Assembly (NCBI RefSeq): GCF_019891395.1 | Contig: NZ_CP078143.1 | Location: 2,493,001 to 2,557,000, forward strand | Reading direction: 5' to 3' | DNA: 64,000 bases | DNA from: Nitratireductor kimnyeongensis | GTDB taxonomy: Bacteria; Pseudomonadota; Alphaproteobacteria; Rhizobiales; Rhizobiaceae | Shown: piece after piece, positions 19,120-27,471 of the stretch | How the letters are laid out: every line of letters starts with the position of its first letter | How positions within the stretch are numbered: the first letter of the stretch is position 1 | Notes under the pieces: generated by a model | Told to the model about the DNA's origin: nothing | The model's database searches: none | The model's input: the letters and a program-made list of their open reading frames with translations, nothing else | Position numbers and translations under genes: made by a program

Positions 19120-19330
19120 GGTTTCTCCGTCTGCGTCCGTACAGCTTGCCGTTGCTATAGTCTAATCGATTTAAGAAAGCCAGATGGGATTCCGTCGCAC
19201 GCGCATATCGAGGCTGAGCCAAGCCGGCATGACCATTTGTGCCTTGACATGTCTTCGCATGGCGGGTTTCCCATGGTTCCCTTCGCGAGCATAGGCTCGC
19301 AGACAGACATTACAAACCGGAGCGGCAGGG

Positions 19331-20806
19331 ATGGGAACCCATTTTTCGCGCAGCGTGGCTGAGGGCCGCGCTTTCATGCAGTTCATCGACGGACGGTCCG
19401 TCGATTCGCTCTCGGGCGAACGGATAGACGTTCGCTGCCCGTCCGACGGCAAGGTTTTCGCGTCCATCCCCGCATCGAATGAGGCGGATGTCGATCTGGC
19501 GGTGAAATCCGCCCGCAAGGCGTTTGACGAGGGGCCTTGGAGCCGCATGCCGGCGGTGGAGCGCGGGCGCTGCCTGACACGGCTTTTCCATCTGGTGGAG
19601 AAGCACGGCGAGGAACTGGCAGCACTCGAATCGCGCGACACCGGCAAGCCGATCCGCCAGGGCAAGGCCGATGTGACCGCCACCATGCGCTATTACGAGT
19701 TTTACGGCGGCGCGGCCGACAAGATTCACGGCGACACGATCCCGTTTCTCGACGGCTACACAGCGCTGACGCTGCGCGAGCCGCATGGCGTGGTGGTGGG
19801 CATCACGCCGTGGAACTACCCGATGCAGATTCTCGCCCGTGTTGTGGGCGCGGCGCTTGCCATGGGCAACACGCTGGTGGTGAAGCCCGCCGAGGACGCA
19901 TCGCTGACCACGATCCGCATCGCCGAGCTGGCGCATGAGGCGGGCATTCCCGAAGGCGTGTTCAACGTGATCACCGGTTATGGCCGCAGCGCCGGTGCCG
20001 CGCTTTCCGCGCATCCGCTGGTGGATTACGTTACGTTCACCGGTTCGCCGATGACCGGCACGGCCATCCAGCAGGCAGCCGCCGTGAACAATCGCGGCGT
20101 GACCATGGAACTGGGCGGCAAGTCGCCCCAGATCGTGTTTGCCGATGCGGATATCGAGGCGGCGCTTCCGGTGCTCGTCAATGCCATCATCCAGAATGGC
20201 GGGCAGACCTGCTCTGCCGGCAGCCGCGTGCTGATCGAAAAGCCGATTTACGACAAGGTGGCTTCGGCTCTTGCGGAACGTTTCTCAAAGCTGGTGGCCG
20301 GCCCGCACGATGCCGATCTCGATATTGGCCCGCTGGTCAACCCGGCGCAGCGCGACAAGGTTTCAGGTTTCATCGCGGCGGCAATGGAAGCAGGCATCCC
20401 GCTTCTGGCCGAGGGCATGGTGCATCCGGACGCGCCGGAAGGCGGCTATTATCAGGCGCCGGCGCTTTTCGGTGCGGTCGACCCCAAGGCGGCACTTGCG
20501 CAGGAAGAGGTGTTCGGACCTGTTCTTTCGCTCTTTCCCTTCGAGGATGAGGCCGATGCCATCCGCCTTGCCAACGACACGGAGTTCGGCCTCGTGGCCG
20601 GCGTGTGGACACGCGACGGCGCGCGCCAGCACCGTGTGGCCAAGCGCGTGCGTGCCGGCCAGGTCTTCGTGAATGGCTACGGCGCGGGCGGCGGGATCGA
20701 GCTGCCCTTTGGCGGGTTCAAGAAATCCGGCCACGGGCGCGAAAAGGGCTTTGAAGCCCTGTTCGACATGTCCGCGACAAAGACAATCGTTTTCAACCAC
20801 GGCTAA
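19331..20806 (+). CDS. NAD(P)-dependent aldehyde dehydrogenase
   Basis: A 491-residue ALDH-superfamily enzyme oxidising an aldehyde to the acid. The general base Glu is near residue 260 (VTMELGGKSPQIVF) and the nucleophile Cys near 294 (GGQTCSAG). The cofactor region is ITPWNYPMQ near 158. It resembles betaine-, aminobutyraldehyde- or gamma-glutamyl-aminobutyraldehyde dehydrogenases; puuA/puuB 4 kb away make the last plausible, but the substrate cannot be read. The ATG at 19331 has GGAG 8 nt upstream; the ATG at 19376 is an alternative that starts right at the ALDH fold. An SDR gene follows after 20 bp. Confidence 0.87.
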   Translation: MGTHFSRSVAEGRAFMQFIDGRSVDSLSGERIDVRCPSDGKVFASIPASNEADVDLAVKSARKAFDEGPWSRMPAVERGRCLTRLFHLVEKHGEELAALESRDTGKPIRQGKADVTATMRYYEFYGGAADKIHGDTIPFLDGYTALTLREPHGVVVGITPWNYPMQILARVVGAALAMGNTLVVKPAEDASLTTIRIAELAHEAGIPEGVFNVITGYGRSAGAALSAHPLVDYVTFTGSPMTGTAIQQAAAVNNRGVTMELGGKSPQIVFADADIEAALPVLVNAIIQNGGQTCSAGSRVLIEKPIYDKVASALAERFSKLVAGPHDADLDIGPLVNPAQRDKVSGFIAAAMEAGIPLLAEGMVHPDAPEGGYYQAPALFGAVDPKAALAQEEVFGPVLSLFPFEDEADAIRLANDTEFGLVAGVWTRDGARQHRVAKRVRAGQVFVNGYGAGGGIELPFGGFKKSGHGREKGFEALFDMSATKTIVFNHG

Positions 20807-20826
20807 CACTGACAGGAAATTTTGAA

Positions 20827-21576
20827 ATGGCACGACTTGAAGGCAAGGTCGCCGTCATCACCGGCGCGGCGTCCGGTTTTGGCGCTGGAATGGCAAAGCG
20901 TTTCGCCGAGGAAGGCGCGAAGGTCATTGTTGCTGATCTCAATGCGAAGGGTGCGGAAAAGATCGCCGGCGAGATTGGTGAGGCTGCGCTGCCCGTCACC
21001 GCCGATGTTTCCATGAAGGCCGATGTGGACGCGATGGTGGATGCCGCCATGCAGGCGCATGGCCGGCTCGACATCATGGTCAACAATGCGGGTTATACGC
21101 ATCGCAACGGCCCCATGCTGAATGTCGATGAGGAGACCTTCGATCTCATCACCGCCGTCAACATGAAGGCAATCTATCATGCTGCACAGGCCGTCGTGCC
21201 GATCATGGACAAGCAGGGCGGGGGCTCGATCATCACCACTGCATCGACGGCCGGCCTGCGCCCGCGTCCGGGTCTCACCTGGTACAATGCCTCAAAGGGC
21301 TGGGCGATTACCGCCACAAAGTCGATGGCGGTGGAACTCGCGCCACAGAACATTCGCGTGAATTGTCTTTGCCCGGTAGCGGGTGAGACCGGCATGCTCG
21401 ATCAGTTCATGGGCGAGGACACGCCGGAGAAGCGCGCGCAGTTCCGTGCATCCATTCCGCTCGGCCGGCTTTCCACACCGCTCGACATCGCCAATGCGGC
21501 CCTGTGGCTCGCTTCCGATGAAGCGGAGTTCATCACCGGTGTCGCGCTGGAAGTGGATGGCGGGCGCTGCATCTGA
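20827..21576 (+). CDS. SDR-family oxidoreductase
   Basis: A 249-residue classical short-chain dehydrogenase. It has the cofactor motif TGAASGFGAGMAKRF near residue 13 and NNAGYTHRNG near 86. The catalytic Ser lies in IITTASTAGLRPRPG near 140, followed by YNASKGW with Tyr and Lys near 153-157. The C-terminal FITGVALEVDGGRCI is standard. The acidic residue at the end of the second strand (VADLN) suggests NAD(H). It is probably co-transcribed with the aldehyde dehydrogenase, so the pair could oxidise an alcohol to the acid in two steps. The substrate is unknown. Confidence 0.86.
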   Translation: MARLEGKVAVITGAASGFGAGMAKRFAEEGAKVIVADLNAKGAEKIAGEIGEAALPVTADVSMKADVDAMVDAAMQAHGRLDIMVNNAGYTHRNGPMLNVDEETFDLITAVNMKAIYHAAQAVVPIMDKQGGGSIITTASTAGLRPRPGLTWYNASKGWAITATKSMAVELAPQNIRVNCLCPVAGETGMLDQFMGEDTPEKRAQFRASIPLGRLSTPLDIANAALWLASDEAEFITGVALEVDGGRCI

Positions 21577-21703
21577 ACATGAAGGCTTGAAAAGGGATTT
21601 CGCAAACTGGGGAACCAGATATCAACTGCGGAATTCCTCATTGTCGGTTCATTCAACGGCGCGCGATTGAGACAATCAGCGACCGCAGGCAGGGGGCACA
21701 TGC

Positions 21704-23476
21704 ATGACCTATGAGCAGATCTTTCTTTTCAGTCTGCTGGCCGTCGTCTTTGCATTCCTTGTCTGGGGTCGCATTCGCTATGATCTGGTTGCTTTCGCCG
21801 CGCTGATCATTGCGGTAGCGGCGGGTGTCGTTGACGCGCATGACGCCTTTATCGGCTTCGGTCACGAGGCGGTGGTGATCATCGCGCTCGTGTTGATCGT
21901 CTCACGCGCAATGATGAACGCCGGTGCTGTGGAGCTGATCGCCCGCTTCGTGCTTTCTTCCGGGCGCGCACTTTCCACACATATCGGCTTCATGTCGGTG
22001 ATCGGCGCGGGGCTTTCCGCCGTCATCAACAATGTGGCTGCATTGGTCATGTTGATGACGCTCGACATAGAGGCGGCGAAAAAGGCCAAACGCCCCGTCT
22101 CGCGGTCGCTGATGCCCCTTTCCTTTGCGACGATCCTCGGTGGCATGATCACGCTGATCGGCACGCCGCCCAACATCGTCATTGCCGAGTTTCGGGGGCG
22201 GGCGCTGGGCGAGTCTTTTTCCATGTTCGATTTTTCGCCAGTGGGCATCGTCTGCGCCATTGTTGGCATTGCCTTTGTCACCACGGTCGGATGGCGATTG
22301 ATCCCCGATACAGGACAGGCCGCTTCTGTCGGTGAAGATGGTGCGGCAGGGTTGTTTGTCGCCGAGGCGGGGGTCAAGGAGAAATCAAGCTATATCGGCA
22401 AGGCGGTCAGCGAACTCTACCCACTTGCCGATGAACACGATGTGACCGTTCTCGGTATCGTGCGTCGCGGCAAGCGTCTGCCGGGATTTGCCGCCGGCGA
22501 GGAACTGCGCAAGAGCGATCACGTCATTCTTGAAGGCGATCCGAAATCCATTGAAGCGTTCATAGGTGCTGCCGGCCTGGATGCACCGGGGTCCGAGGAG
22601 CATGGCGGCATTCGCGGCAAGTCTCTCGTGCTGGTGGAGGCCATCGTACCTGACAATGCGCATATGGTCGGGCGCACCGCACTTGACCTGCGGCTTCTTT
22701 ATCGCCGCGGCGTGACGCTTCTGGGTGTTTCGCGTCAGGGACGCCGGTTCCGCGAGCGGGTGCGCAAGCTCGTCATCAAGCCGGGCGACGTGGTGCTTCT
22801 TCTGGGGCCCGAAAGCCGCGTGAATGATGCAGCCGACTGGCTGGGCGTACTGCCGCTGGCTGAAAAGAGCCACACGGTGATCCAGCGCGGCAAGGCGTTG
22901 TTTGCCGTTGGCGTTTTTGCGGCTGCGGTGGCGCTTTCCGTGATGGGACTAATTCCGCTTGCCGTGGCGCTGGCCGGGGCAGTCGCCATCTATGCGCTGT
23001 TCAATGTGGTTGGCGCGCGCGAAGTTTATGAATCCGTTGAATGGCCGGTAATCGTGCTGCTGGCCTCGCTCATTCCGCTTGGGCTCGCGCTCGAGGATTC
23101 CGGCGGTACCAAGCTGATTGCCGATTCCATCCTCTCGCTGACGGGAGCGCTACCCGCCTGGGCGATCCTTGCGATCCTGATGATCGTGACGATGACGCTT
23201 TCGGATTTCTTGAACAATGTGGCGACGGCGCTGATTGCTGCTCCGGTGGGGCTTTCCATAGCGCAGGGTCTCGACGTTTCGCCGGACCCCTTCCTTATGG
23301 GTGTTGCCGTGGCGGCTTCCTGTGCCTTCCTGACGCCCATCGGTCACAAGAACAACACGATCATCATGGGGCCGGGTGGCTATCGCTTCGGCGATTACTG
23401 GCGCATGGGGTTGCCGCTGGAAGTGTTGATCATTGCGGTGTCGGTGCCGGCGATCTTGTTCTTCTGGCCATTGTAG
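21704..23476 (+). CDS. SLC13-family permease with two RCK-C (TrkA-C) domains
   Basis: A 590-residue inner-membrane transporter of the divalent-anion:Na+ symporter (DASS/ArsB-like) superfamily. It has hydrophobic segments in residues 1-215 and 400-590, with the conserved VINNVAALVMLM and GTPPNIVIAEF in the first half. SDFLNNVATALIAAP and TPIGHKNNTIIMGPGGY occur in the second. Two soluble RCK-C ligand-binding domains sit between them (about 225-300 and 310-390). Family substrates include sulfate, dicarboxylates and tellurite-like ions; the true one is unknown. It is 127 bp after the SDR gene. Confidence 0.87.
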   Translation: MTYEQIFLFSLLAVVFAFLVWGRIRYDLVAFAALIIAVAAGVVDAHDAFIGFGHEAVVIIALVLIVSRAMMNAGAVELIARFVLSSGRALSTHIGFMSVIGAGLSAVINNVAALVMLMTLDIEAAKKAKRPVSRSLMPLSFATILGGMITLIGTPPNIVIAEFRGRALGESFSMFDFSPVGIVCAIVGIAFVTTVGWRLIPDTGQAASVGEDGAAGLFVAEAGVKEKSSYIGKAVSELYPLADEHDVTVLGIVRRGKRLPGFAAGEELRKSDHVILEGDPKSIEAFIGAAGLDAPGSEEHGGIRGKSLVLVEAIVPDNAHMVGRTALDLRLLYRRGVTLLGVSRQGRRFRERVRKLVIKPGDVVLLLGPESRVNDAADWLGVLPLAEKSHTVIQRGKALFAVGVFAAAVALSVMGLIPLAVALAGAVAIYALFNVVGAREVYESVEWPVIVLLASLIPLGLALEDSGGTKLIADSILSLTGALPAWAILAILMIVTMTLSDFLNNVATALIAAPVGLSIAQGLDVSPDPFLMGVAVAASCAFLTPIGHKNNTIIMGPGGYRFGDYWRMGLPLEVLIIAVSVPAILFFWPL

Positions 23477-23504
23477 GATGGTGACGGCGTTGTGGGGGGC
23501 GTGG

Positions 23505-23619
23505 TGCGTGGTTCGACAAGCTCACCATGAGGAATGTGCGCGTTTGCAAGTATGACGTGCTGCGCGATGCTATTAGCAGGTCTCCACCCTCCCTCATGGT
23601 GAGCTTGTCGAACCACGCA
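23505..23619. repeat. REP-like element: perfect 28-bp inverted repeat
   Basis: Arm 1 (23505-23532, starting TGCGTGGTTCGACAAGCTCA) and arm 2 (23592-23619) are exact reverse complements over 28 bp with a 59-bp spacer. The element fills the gap between the convergent SLC13 and puuB genes. From memory, GTTCGACAAGCTCACCATGA-type repeats are scattered through many alphaproteobacterial genomes, always between genes. It may fold in RNA and help end transcription from both sides. Confidence 0.8.
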
Positions 23620-23647
23620 CAGCGTCAAGGCCACGGAGGTTTCGACC

Positions 23648-24934
23648 CTAAAGCCGATCGCGCAGGGCGTACCAGTTGAGGGCCAGGAACATCAGGATCG
23701 GGCGCAGGCGCCGACCGCCGGGGAAGGGCGGTATCTTCAGCTCTTCGAAGAGACGTAAGCGGTTGCGGTTTCCACACACGGTTTCGGCATAGAGTTTGCC
23801 GACAAAATTCGACAGCATGACGCCATGGCCCGAATAGCCGCCGGCGGAAATCACGTTCGGCATGACCTCGCGCACATAGGGCTTTCGGGGCACGGTGATG
23901 CCCACATAACCACCCCATGCATGGGTGAGCTCCACATCGCTCAGCGCCGGGTAAAGTTCGGCGATCTGGCGGCGGATATGGTGGTGGATCGCCGTGTCTT
24001 CGCCCGGGGCATAGATTTCCCGCCCGCCAAAGAGAAGGCGACCGTCGGCAGAGCGCCGGAAATAACGCACCACGAACCGGGAATCGTCCACCGCCTCACC
24101 GCCCGGCAGCACCGGGCTGTCGTCGCCGAGCGGGGCTGTTGCGCCGATGAACGAGCCGATGGGCATGACGTGGGCCGCACTCTTCGCTTCCAGATTGCCG
24201 CCATAGGCATTGGTGGCGATGAGGCATTTTTCGGCGGTGATGGTGCCGCGCGGAGTCTCGATGCGAACGCCTCCGCGATCCGAGGCGATCTTCGTGGCGG
24301 GGGTGCCTTCAAAGAGCTGTGCGCCAGCCTCCGCGGCCACACGCGCGGTGCCGACCACCAGTTTGAGTGGGTGGATATGGCCGGTGCCGGTGTCGCGAAT
24401 GCCCCCGTAATAGCGTGTCGAACCGAGGCGTTCTGCGGTTTCGGTAGCTTCCATGTAACGAATGTGCGGATAGTCGAAGCGGTCGCGCATGATGTCGGCA
24501 TGCCGGCGATATTCGTCCAGATAGCGCTTCTTGTGAACCACCGACATCTGGCCGGGTCGATAGTCGATCTCGATGGCGTTGGCGGCGGCGAAATCGATGA
24601 GATGGGCCTTTGCCTCTTCGGCGAGGTCGAACAGGGCTTTGGCGCGGGTTAGGCCGAGTTCCGCTTCCAGCTCCTCCGCCCAAGCGCGCTGGCCCGTGCC
24701 AAGCTGCCCGCCATTGCGGCCTGATGCGCCGTCACCGAAACGATGCGCCTCGATCAGCGCGACATTGACGCCCGCCTTGGCCAGGTGTGCCGCTGCCGAA
24801 AGACCGGTGAACCCACCGCCGATGACAGCGACATCGACGCGGCAATCGTCATCAAGGGCTGGATATTCAGGACGCGCGCCAACGGTCGCTTCATACCAGG
24901 AGAGGCCGGGCGATACGGGCGACTGGTAGGGCAT
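23648..24934 (-). CDS. puuB: FAD-dependent oxidoreductase, gamma-glutamylputrescine oxidase type
   Basis: A 428-residue DAO-family flavoprotein. The FAD dinucleotide motif VAVIGGGFTGLSAAAHLAKAG lies near residue 30, followed by RFGDGASGRNGGQLGTGQ near 66, a stretch typical of PuuB. ISAGGYSGHGVMLSNFVGKL lies near the C-terminus, where the FAD ring is held. In the Puu pathway this enzyme oxidises gamma-glutamylputrescine to the aldehyde, releasing ammonia and H2O2. It follows the glutamine-synthetase-like gene by 9 bp, which strongly supports the pathway; other amines remain possible substrates. Confidence 0.82.
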   Translation of the reverse strand: MPYQSPVSPGLSWYEATVGARPEYPALDDDCRVDVAVIGGGFTGLSAAAHLAKAGVNVALIEAHRFGDGASGRNGGQLGTGQRAWAEELEAELGLTRAKALFDLAEEAKAHLIDFAAANAIEIDYRPGQMSVVHKKRYLDEYRRHADIMRDRFDYPHIRYMEATETAERLGSTRYYGGIRDTGTGHIHPLKLVVGTARVAAEAGAQLFEGTPATKIASDRGGVRIETPRGTITAEKCLIATNAYGGNLEAKSAAHVMPIGSFIGATAPLGDDSPVLPGGEAVDDSRFVVRYFRRSADGRLLFGGREIYAPGEDTAIHHHIRRQIAELYPALSDVELTHAWGGYVGITVPRKPYVREVMPNVISAGGYSGHGVMLSNFVGKLYAETVCGNRNRLRLFEELKIPPFPGGRRLRPILMFLALNWYALRDRL

Positions 24935-24943
24935 GGCGTGTGC

Positions 24944-26377
24944 CTAAACGTTGAGCAGCAGGTACTCGCGCTCCCACGGGCTGATGACCTTCATGAAGGT
25001 CTCGAATTCGGCCCGCTTGATCGCCGCGAAGGTGGAGACGAAGGGGGCGCCGAGCATCTCCTTGAGGCTCACATCATCCTCAAACAGGGCGACGGCTTCC
25101 AGAAGGCCGCGCGGTAGTTCGATCTCGTCCTGATTGACGGCGGTGCCGGCGGGGGCATCGGGATTGTTCTTTTCCAGAATGCCGACAAGGCCGCAGGCGA
25201 GCGAGGCGGCCAGCGCCAGATAGGGATTGGCGTCGGAGGACGGAATGCGGTTTTCAACGCGCCGCGCGGCGGGATCCGAACGCGGCACGCGGAAGGCCGT
25301 GGTGCGGTTGTCATAGCCCCAGCGCGTGTTGACGGGAACCGCGGTGCCCTGTGTGAGCCGGCGATAGGAATTTACATAGGGCGCCAGCATGATGAGCGCG
25401 TTGGGAATATGCCTTTGCAGACCGCCGATGAAATGGCGGAATGTGTCCGTCTCTTCACCCTTTTCATCGGAGAAGACGTTCTGGCCGTTTTTGAGCGACA
25501 CCACAGACTGGTGGATGTGCATCGCGGAGCCCGGCTGGTTCTGGATCGGCTTGGCCATGAAGGTGGCGTAGGTATCGTGTTTCAGCGCCGCCTCACGGAT
25601 CGTGCGCTTGAACATGAAGACCTGATCGGCAAGCTCGATCGGGTCGCCATGGCGCAGGTTGATCTCGAGCTGGCCTGCCCCTTCTTCATGGATCAACGTG
25701 TCGATCTCGAGCCCCTGGCCCTCGGAGAAATGGTAGATGTCGTCGATCAGCTCGTCGAACTCGTTGACGCCGGCAATGGAATAACCCTGACCGCCACCGA
25801 TGGGCCGACCGGAGCGTCCGACCGGGGGTGTCAGTGGATAATCCGGATCCGGGTTCTTGTGGACGAGATAGAACTCGATTTCTGGCGCGACGATAGGCTT
25901 CAGGCCGTGTTTCGCATATTCGGCGACCACGCGCTTCAAGACGTTGCGCGGGCTGAACGCGACGTCGCGCCCATCCTGATGCACAAGGTCGCAGATCACC
26001 TGCGCGGTCGGATCGCTCTCCCACGGAACCGAAGAGAGCGTGGAAAGATCCGGCACAAGCTTGAGGTCGCCATCGTCTTCCGGATAAACGAAATCGCCGC
26101 TGTTTTCGGGGTATTCTCCTGAGATCGTGGTCATGAACACGGCCGAGGGCAGCGCCAGAGAGGTGTTGGACGTGAACTTCTTGGAGGGCATCATCTTGCC
26201 ACGGGCAACGCCGGCCTGATCGGGCGTGATGCACTCAATGTCCTCGATGCCACGCCATTCCAGCCAGGCCGTGGCCTGCTTCCAGTCCTTCACACCGCGA
26301 AGATTCTTCAGAAATGCGGGCGCGCGAACGGATTCACCTCGACCGGCGCGGCGGGCTAGCTTCTTCCTGTCAGGCAT
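24944..26377 (-). CDS. puuA: glutamine synthetase family, gamma-glutamylpolyamine synthetase type
   Basis: A 477-residue ligase of the glutamine-synthetase III/PuuA branch. The N-terminal GS domain has GIEDIECITPDQAGVARGKM near residue 45. The catalytic domain has EIEFYLVHKNPDPD near 165, INLRHGDP near 248, and GSAMHIHQSVVSLKNG near 280 (metal and ammonia-site region). NTRWGYDNRTTAFRVP and ENRIPSSDANPYLALAA complete the ATP and glutamate sites. PuuA joins glutamate to putrescine or other amines using ATP. The ATG at 26377 is chosen over the TTG 3 bp earlier. It is operonic with puuB. Confidence 0.8.
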   Translation of the reverse strand: MPDRKKLARRAGRGESVRAPAFLKNLRGVKDWKQATAWLEWRGIEDIECITPDQAGVARGKMMPSKKFTSNTSLALPSAVFMTTISGEYPENSGDFVYPEDDGDLKLVPDLSTLSSVPWESDPTAQVICDLVHQDGRDVAFSPRNVLKRVVAEYAKHGLKPIVAPEIEFYLVHKNPDPDYPLTPPVGRSGRPIGGGQGYSIAGVNEFDELIDDIYHFSEGQGLEIDTLIHEEGAGQLEINLRHGDPIELADQVFMFKRTIREAALKHDTYATFMAKPIQNQPGSAMHIHQSVVSLKNGQNVFSDEKGEETDTFRHFIGGLQRHIPNALIMLAPYVNSYRRLTQGTAVPVNTRWGYDNRTTAFRVPRSDPAARRVENRIPSSDANPYLALAASLACGLVGILEKNNPDAPAGTAVNQDEIELPRGLLEAVALFEDDVSLKEMLGAPFVSTFAAIKRAEFETFMKVISPWEREYLLLNV

Positions 26378-26449
26378 CAATCACCAGGGATCATTGTTTG
26401 GATGCCGGAGTATAGACTTGGGGCCGGAGGAAAGGGAAGAGCCCAAGTT

Positions 26450-26959
26450 TCATGTCTGAAGGGCGGTCAACAGGCGCTGAATGACCGGCTGCAGGGCTTC
26501 TGGCGTTACCGGTCGGACCACGTGCGCATCCACATGCTCAGCCTGGGGAACCGCGCCGAGGCGGGAAGGGATGATCGTGATGACGAGAGGAAGCCGCCGC
26601 GGCGAGGCGTTTCTATGTTGTTCCAGGTGTAGGAAAAGCGTGTCCGAAGGCTGCACCTGGGCATCGATATCGACGATCACGAGACCCGGACGGGATCGCG
26701 GGGACGCCGATGACAAGATGCGTCGCGCTTCCTCCGGATCCATTGCCTGAACCCTGAGATAGGCGCGCTGGGCAATCCGCGAAAGCACGATCCGATTGAC
26801 TGGAGAAGCTGCAATCACCAAGGCCTGCGTTGGGTCGGCAGCGCAGGTCGCTGTCACCGCACTCTCCGTGGCGGCTGCGAGCTGATCGATTGCATCTTTC
26901 TCTGCCATCAGGCGTTCGCCATCAACTGGAATGCGGGCTTCAATGCCCGGTTGAGCCAT
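26450..26959 (-). CDS. degenerate response-regulator receiver-like protein
   Basis: A 169-residue protein with about 50 N-terminal residues followed by a CheY-like fold: ALVIAASPVNRIVLSRIA, then PGLVIVDIDAQVQ, LPLVITIIPSRLG, VDAHVVRPVTPEALQPVIQ. The Asp of the third strand (VIVDID) fits the phospho-acceptor position. The acidic pair after strand 1 is replaced by Ser-Pro, and the Lys after strand 5 is Arg, so normal phosphotransfer is doubtful. It has no output domain and may act as a protein-interaction or pseudo-receiver module. No partner kinase is adjacent; puuA lies downstream and the aceA operon upstream. Confidence 0.62.
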   Translation of the reverse strand: MAQPGIEARIPVDGERLMAEKDAIDQLAAATESAVTATCAADPTQALVIAASPVNRIVLSRIAQRAYLRVQAMDPEEARRILSSASPRSRPGLVIVDIDAQVQPSDTLFLHLEQHRNASPRRLPLVITIIPSRLGAVPQAEHVDAHVVRPVTPEALQPVIQRLLTALQT

Positions 26960-27069
26960 AACCGGATCATTATCACAGTAGTTGAGAAGTCAAGTTACAA
27001 TTGCGTCAGAATCAACATGTTCTTCTGCTAATGTGTTCAGCCCCAGGATCTTCGGTGCCACGGCAAATA

Positions 27070-27087
27070 TAATTCAAAATTGAATTA
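27070..27087. promoter_or_regulatory. 18-bp palindrome TAATTCAA-AA-TTGAATTA
   Basis: A perfect 8-bp inverted repeat with a 2-bp centre lies in the region upstream of the receiver-like gene (start 26959) and beyond the aceA-operon terminator. AT-rich dyads of this size often bind homodimeric regulators. No regulator can be named. Confidence 0.45.
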
Positions 27088-27130
27088 CTGTGTTGCTTGA
27101 GTGCGGGTGGATGCAGCCATTGCCCTTTGA

Positions 27131-27163
27131 GAAAACGCCCGCGCGGGAGACCTTGCGCGGGCG
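27131..27163 (-). terminator. rho-independent terminator of the aceA operon
   Basis: On the minus strand CGCCCGCGC (27163-27155) pairs with GCGCGGGCG (27144-27136), followed by TTTTC. It stands 27 bp after the stop of the small gene at 27190. Confidence 0.72.
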
Positions 27164-27189
27164 CTCTACTGGAGGTCGTCAGGCCGGTG

Positions 27190-27441
27190 TCAGGATCCTG
27201 CCAGACGATTGGTGACGATAACCGGCACCAGGAGGTCGCCCCAGTTTCCCTCCCCGCCATGGTGGCGGGCTGAGCGGACCAATTCGACGGACACACCGGA
27301 ATCGACCGCCTTCATGACTGCCTGGTTGAGCCTGTGCAGATCGTTTGCCACCATGCGGATCAGGGCCTGCTGGTCGGACGACATAGCGCTTGCCTGTTCC
27401 TCTGCTCTTTCCTTGACGCGGGTGTTCGGTGTCATTTCCAT
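27190..27441 (-). CDS. small conserved-looking protein downstream of aceA
   Basis: An 83-residue protein beginning MEMTPNTRVKERAEEQASAM. It is predicted mostly helical (LIRMVANDLHRLNQAVMKAVD near residue 27) with a basic stretch and a GGEGNWGDLLVPV segment near 62. No signal peptide or membrane segment is visible. AAAGGAGA just upstream of the ATG is a strong ribosome-binding site, and the gene lies 30 bp after aceA with a terminator following, so it is very probably expressed with aceA. I do not recognise its family. Confidence 0.66.
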   Translation of the reverse strand: MEMTPNTRVKERAEEQASAMSSDQQALIRMVANDLHRLNQAVMKAVDSGVSVELVRSARHHGGEGNWGDLLVPVIVTNRLAGS

Positions 27442-27471
27442 TCTCCTTTCCCGGCCGTTTTGGCCGTTGGG

